Shown: positions 59,827 to 64,000 of the stretch, one piece after another
How positions within the stretch are numbered: the stretch's first letter is position 1
Layout: each line of letters starts with the position of its first letter
Origin: Physcomitrium patens
Lineage: Eukaryota > Streptophyta > Bryopsida > Funariales > Funariaceae
Direction: 5' to 3'
DNA length: 64,000 nucleotides
Assembly: GCF_000002425.4 (NCBI RefSeq)
Contig: NC_037267.1
Location: 6,709,396 to 6,773,395, forward strand
The notes under the pieces: generated by a model
What the model was told of the DNA's origin: nothing
Seen by the model: the letters and a program-made list of their open reading frames with translations, nothing else
The model's database searches: none
Program-made: the position numbers and the translations under genes

Positions 59827-61956
59827 AAGTGAGAAAACATTCATTAAACCCTGAACTTACTTCTTCAGAAGCCCTGCTGCAAGCCCAAGGCGACGCTGAC
59901 CAAAATGAGCGCTACTTTTTTTGCTCCCTTCAGGCTGCAATTCAGGAATTGAATAGTCTCGACCACCACTCTTTGATTCATCACCGTTGATTTGAGTTAA
60001 TTATTTTTGGTTTGTAGACAAGAGAGGGGTGGAATCAATTACAATACAACGTAGTTTCACAAAGTACCAATCTTTGGAGTGTTTTTGGTCTGCAAGTGCC
60101 TCTAGCCATGTAGGTGCCGGAGCGCAGCTAGTAACTAAGATATCATATCTCTGTAGCGTCCATAGCCACAACCTGAGTGAGCTGCCACATCACACGATAA
60201 TTTTCAGTCCAGGGACGCATATGAACTATATTATTTGTTTTTTCATTGGAAATGAACGATTGGCGTCCCTTTCGAAACTTTTACTACCCCAGCATCACGT
60301 CGCTGGTCTGTGCCAATCTCGTTGCAAGGCGGTGGAGCCTTTTTCAACCATTATTATCCCATGTTCCCTGTACAGATTCGACAGTCATTGCCGTCCACAA
60401 TACACTGATTTCTCCCTTGTTTACTTTCCCTAGTCAACAACTAAAAGCAGCCAACTCGACCTATCTCGCTAACCCGAGCATGCGACTGAGCTCTCCCTAC
60501 GCATTGCTCACTCATCGATTCCCCTCAGACTAGTCAGTTTCTACATGAATATTCAGTACCCATCTTCCAACCACCCACAAATCCCCAGTTTTGATCACCA
60601 CGTTGCTATGCGAGGATAGATCGAAGTGCAGATGCGTCAGCGGACAACCGGAGCGAGCAACTCTCACGCTGTGTACTGAAAACATATGTGGGGCACCTAA
60701 AACACCACAAGTCATCAGCCCTGCTTATTCTGGTGTGCATGTCCTCGCCTCCTGCTCAACGCTTCCAGCTAATACTGATACCGTGGCCTGGGTACAGTAC
60801 TGAAGCATCCTTAGAAATATGGCCGTAGAGGTTGACAATGCGGCCTGTGTGCATGAGGTTGGAAGCAAACCTCGTTGAATACAGGTCCCAACACTAAGTC
60901 TGTGTGTGTGTGCCATGTCTGCAATTCAGCTTGAATTCGTTCATTTCACACAATCTAACCTGTAAAGCTCCGAGTCTTGTGCCGGTTTTCATGACAATGC
61001 TTCTCACCGGAGGCGTTGGATCTGGAATCCAGCCATAAAGGCCCGATGTTGGCATCTACTTTTCCACCAGGCCCACATTCTTATCATTGTTATGAATATT
61101 ATTATTTATTTCTCTGAGATCTTTCCAGACTGGTTGGATGTTGCCTGAACTGGACGAATTGGGTGTATTTAAAATGTTTCTGTGTTGCAATTGAAACAGT
61201 CTTTGTGGTGTGTCGTTCCAGGGCTGGGTTTCGTTTCCAACCCACATTTGAGTTTCTGAATGATTTTTTCAACTTGTTGCAGTTGATGTGTTATTCCTTT
61301 GATGTTCAAGTTGTACACGAAACTTTGATATGAAGATTTGTAGTTTTAGTTGAAAGATGGTTTATGGTGTGTATTTCTGTGTTATTTTTATTAAAGTATT
61401 TCTGTGGATGGGGTAGGGATTTTTATTTAACCATTATCCAAGCATGATTCAAATGTGGGAAGTGAATGAAAGATGTTTTTGAAAACTAGAATTGGGGGTT
61501 GGTGATTGGGTGGCTTATTGTGAATTGATTGAAAGCATGCTTTTAAATCTATTCATGTATTTATTTATTTCTAAAAATATAAATAACAGAGAATAGGATC
61601 ATGTTCAATCTTTTGGTAATTCTTTGTGACCACAAAAAAATAATGGTAACAGTATGAAGATATGGTATCTAGTTATTCATTCCTTCTTTCTTTTATTTGA
61701 TGTATATTATAATAAATATAATACATCATACCTTTAATTAACATGCATTTTATTGAGTGGCATAATCTTTATAAGCATTGAAGAAACAACTTTAACCTTT
61801 TTTATATATTAAAATAAATAATTCTATTTTTTGAATAGATAAAATTATTTGTATATTTTAGGATATTTATCAAATATAGTTAAAAAATGATGGATAATTC
61901 TTTTTTAAAGTATTGAAATTTGAATTTCCAAAATCTTTATTTTAGACTTAAAATAA
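59827..61956. other. PMT 3' region and intergenic DNA, no gene seen
   Basis: 59827 to about 60060 should hold the PMT 3' untranslated region. 60060-61260 has intermediate GC with short open frames on both strands but no family signal. 61260-61956 is AT-rich. Confidence 0.5.
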
Positions 61957-62075
61957 GAGTATTGCTAATACTACAATAGTTTTTGCTACTACCACCACAA
62001 TCTTCCATCCACTTGACATATTTCATTAGTTTTATTTTAATAAAAAAATTATTCAATCAAACAATTTGAAAGGTG

Positions 62076-62110
<35 letters not shown>

Positions 62111-62186
62111 AAAAATATGGAACAAAGGTGGCATGTGGTAGGTTGTGGTAATAATAGCAAAAATTGTGGTGGCATTAGCAATATCC
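61957..62186. mobile_element. Small TIR element (MITE) with perfect 8-bp target duplication
   Basis: The left end GAGTATTGCTAATACTACAA and the reverse complement of the right end (GGATATTGCTAATGCCACCA) pair over about 50 bp. TAAAATAA flanks both ends exactly (61949-61956 and 62187-62194). An 8-bp duplication fits hAT-type transposition. The 230-bp element contains an (AT)n run at about 62080-62106 and no coding sequence. Confidence 0.85.
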
Positions 62187-62509
62187 TAAAATAATCCACC
62201 AAATTATAAACATCTATTATTATTTTAAAAGAACCTCTTAAATTTGTTTAGTTAAATTTGATTGCATATCTAATATAGCTATAAATTAGTATGTACTCAA
62301 TGATGTATTGATATATTCTAAATTCAAACCTCATAATATATAATATTTTTATATTTAATAATATTTCAATAAAATTTATAAATTATAAAATAATAAATAC
62401 ATTAATATATTTTTTTTATGCATTAATTTTATAAAATAAAGAATTTTGATAACAATTATTTTTTAATCTTATATTTATTTCTATTGTAAATTTTTTATCT
62501 TTATATATA

Positions 62510-62749
62510 TAGTATTGCTAATGCATCCACAATTTTTGTTGCTGCCATTACAATCTACAGTCCACTCAACATATTTCTTTAGTTTTCTAAAATTACAATA
62601 AATTTTTCTTAAAAATATATTTCTAATATATATTTAAAATAAAATCATATAGAAAGTGAATTTTAACTTTTATAAAAACTTAATTAAAAATTTAATAAAA
62701 ATAAATTGTAGTGATAATAACAAAAATTGTGGTGGCATTAGCAACACTC
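62510..62749. mobile_element. Second copy of the same MITE family
   Basis: Left end AGTATTGCTAATGCATCCAC; reverse complement of right end AGTGTTGCTAATGCCACCAC. Same terminal sequence and size (about 240 bp) as the copy at 61957. Flanks are TA/TG repeats, so the target duplication is unclear. Confidence 0.8.
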
Positions 62750-63934
62750 TATGTGTGTGTATATGTATATCAAAGAATCAATATTGAAAGTCATATTTTT
62801 TATTTACTATTATAATTTTTTACACAACTATATTTTAATCAAGTATGGAATCATTTTAGGTACTTTGTAGCAATCAATCCTATCATAGCACAAAAAGGGG
62901 CATAAAACAAGTTAAATATAATAGTAAAAAAGCCCCAGATATTTTTTTAATAAAAATATCACAAAAACAACAAGTCACTCCTCCATCTTAATAATAAAAA
63001 TAAAATAAAAGAATGTAAACTTCAATACTATAGGCAAGAGCAATCCTCCAACTACGTCCTTATCCAAATAGTCAATACCAACAAACATGAAAAAGAATCA
63101 ATCTGCCCACCCAATTCCATAACACACACATCAACAAACAGAGCAAACAATACCCAATTTGAAATCATCCAAAATACCTGGATCAACAACAACATTATGC
63201 TCGTTAAAGAGCATGAATCTTCCTTTGTATTCCTTGCAAAACATGCAGAAAAGGTAGCTTTTTTCTTTGCGTGAGTAAGTTGAGAAGGAGGATGTGGGCA
63301 AGTCTAGAGTGAGAGTAGAAACTGGGGCATTGGGTGAAGTTGGAGATGGAGATGGATTGGTAGGAAGGGAGCACGGAAGGAAGAAAAGAAGGAAGAAAGG
63401 GAGGAAACCTCCATCGGTGGTGGTGGCGATGCGCTCCTCGATCGCAGAGCGCGGCACCTGCCCGCATCGATAAAAGGAATCCGTGACGAGGGCCGTTGAA
63501 TCGTTAAAAACCAGAGTCCGCCGTTGGTCATCGCTTTTTTTTCTTTGTTTGTTTGTCTGATTATTTTCTTTTAATGGAGTAAACAATCATCCTCTCTGAT
63601 GCCTCACCTCGCTCCTCGCTCCTTTCCTTTCGGGTTTCCCACCCCGAGCCTCTAGGCCTGTCGCGCGACCTCAAAGTTGTTTGTTTTAATTATTTATTGT
63701 GGCTCAGATAAAATCGCTTCCGCTACTGTTATTGATGCTAAGAGGGACTGAGGTGCACAGCATTGCGTTGATGAGTGGTGTGTGAATGCGAGTTGCGAGG
63801 ATGCGGCAATAGTGGCGAGTGAATCCAGGACCAGAATGTTGGGAGTGGACGTAGTAGCAGCAGTGGGAGGGGACCGCATGTTGTTTTGACGCCGGAGGAA
63901 GTTGTAGTGCGGGGAAAGGGCGCTTGGGGACACG
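62750..63934 (+). promoter_or_regulatory. 5' flank and leader of the MLO gene
   Basis: AT-rich to about 63170, then gene-like. The last 350 bp are GC-rich, as expected for a leader. Minus-strand frames at 63131-63586 and 63694-63978 are open (the first contains FCMFCKEYKGRFMLFNEHNV with a GTATTT donor-like site after it). A divergent gene or leader is therefore possible, but no family was recognised. Confidence 0.4.
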
Positions 63935-64000
63935 ATGGCCGGGGGCGAAGATGAGAAATCCTTGGAGGCGACGCCCACCTGGGCCGTGGCTGCGGTTTGC
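63935..64000 (+). CDS. MLO-family protein, first 22 codons (cut by right edge)
   Basis: ATG at 63935 in CACGATGG context, followed by an open frame to the window end. The peptide (MAGGEDEKSLEATPTWAVAA, then VC) has the diagnostic extracellular N-terminus of MLO proteins: Leu-Glu-x-Thr-Pro-Thr-Trp-Ala-Val-Ala just before the first of seven membrane helices. MLO proteins are plant plasma-membrane proteins linked to calcium signalling, powdery-mildew susceptibility in angiosperms and tip-growth or fertilisation processes. Only the N-terminus is visible, so clade and integrity cannot be judged. Confidence 0.88.
   Translation, partial: MAGGEDEKSLEATPTWAVAAVC

Overview
This window reads as nuclear DNA from a land plant. 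The evidence is a plant-type family of genes with short spliceosomal introns: a DOT2/SART1 splicing factor, an ETHE1 persulfide dioxygenase, a Golgi PMT-type methyltransferase, the first 22 codons of an MLO protein, and a LEA_4/TMEM205-like gene. Chromovirus and copia retrotransposon remains fit the same picture. Compact genes with higher GC, set in very AT-rich decayed repeats, suggest a bryophyte such as a moss. That last step is inference.

Layout. 1-200 is an open coding frame cut by the left edge, followed by a fold-back repeat (599-966). 5.7-9.7 kb is a decayed Ty1/copia element in + orientation, split by a complete Tc1-like DNA transposon (7623-9206) with TA target duplication, clear terminal inverted repeats and a DD34E transposase frame broken by four stop codons. 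9.7-11.1 kb is an unassigned gene-like patch. 11.8-18.1 kb holds an intact 12-exon DOT2/SART1 gene (minus strand). 20.5-37.5 kb is a graveyard of Ty3/gypsy chromovirus pieces: three copies of one LTR family, an inverted copy nested in the first, integrase and chromodomain fragments, a minus-strand LTR region carrying a row of heat-shock-element-like sites, and a 2.2-kb inverted repeat. 38.9-40.9 kb is AT-rich with a compound AT/GT microsatellite.

41.8-45.0 kb is a LEA_4 plus TMEM205-like gene that still reads in frame over most of its length but carries six stops and one frameshift. It lies tail-to-tail with an intact nine-exon ETHE1 gene (48.0-45.6 kb, minus). 49.1-52.5 kb holds unassigned coding-like pieces and a small TIR element. 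55.4 kb has a five-unit 30-bp minisatellite. 57.1-59.8 kb is an intact six-exon PMT gene (plus). Two related small TIR elements lie at 62.0 and 62.5 kb. The window ends in the first exon of an MLO gene (plus).

The intact genes have no evident shared pathway: splicing (DOT2), mitochondrial sulfide and cysteine catabolism (ETHE1), wall polysaccharide methylation in the Golgi (PMT) and a membrane protein of the MLO family. I see no operon-like or defence-island system. The most unusual items are the Tc1-type (not plant-mariner-type) transposon nested in copia, the stop-riddled LEA-TMEM205 gene, the HSE-like array in an LTR, and a purifying-selection-marked motif duplication in DOT2. All exon models come from splice signals and family similarity judged by eye.
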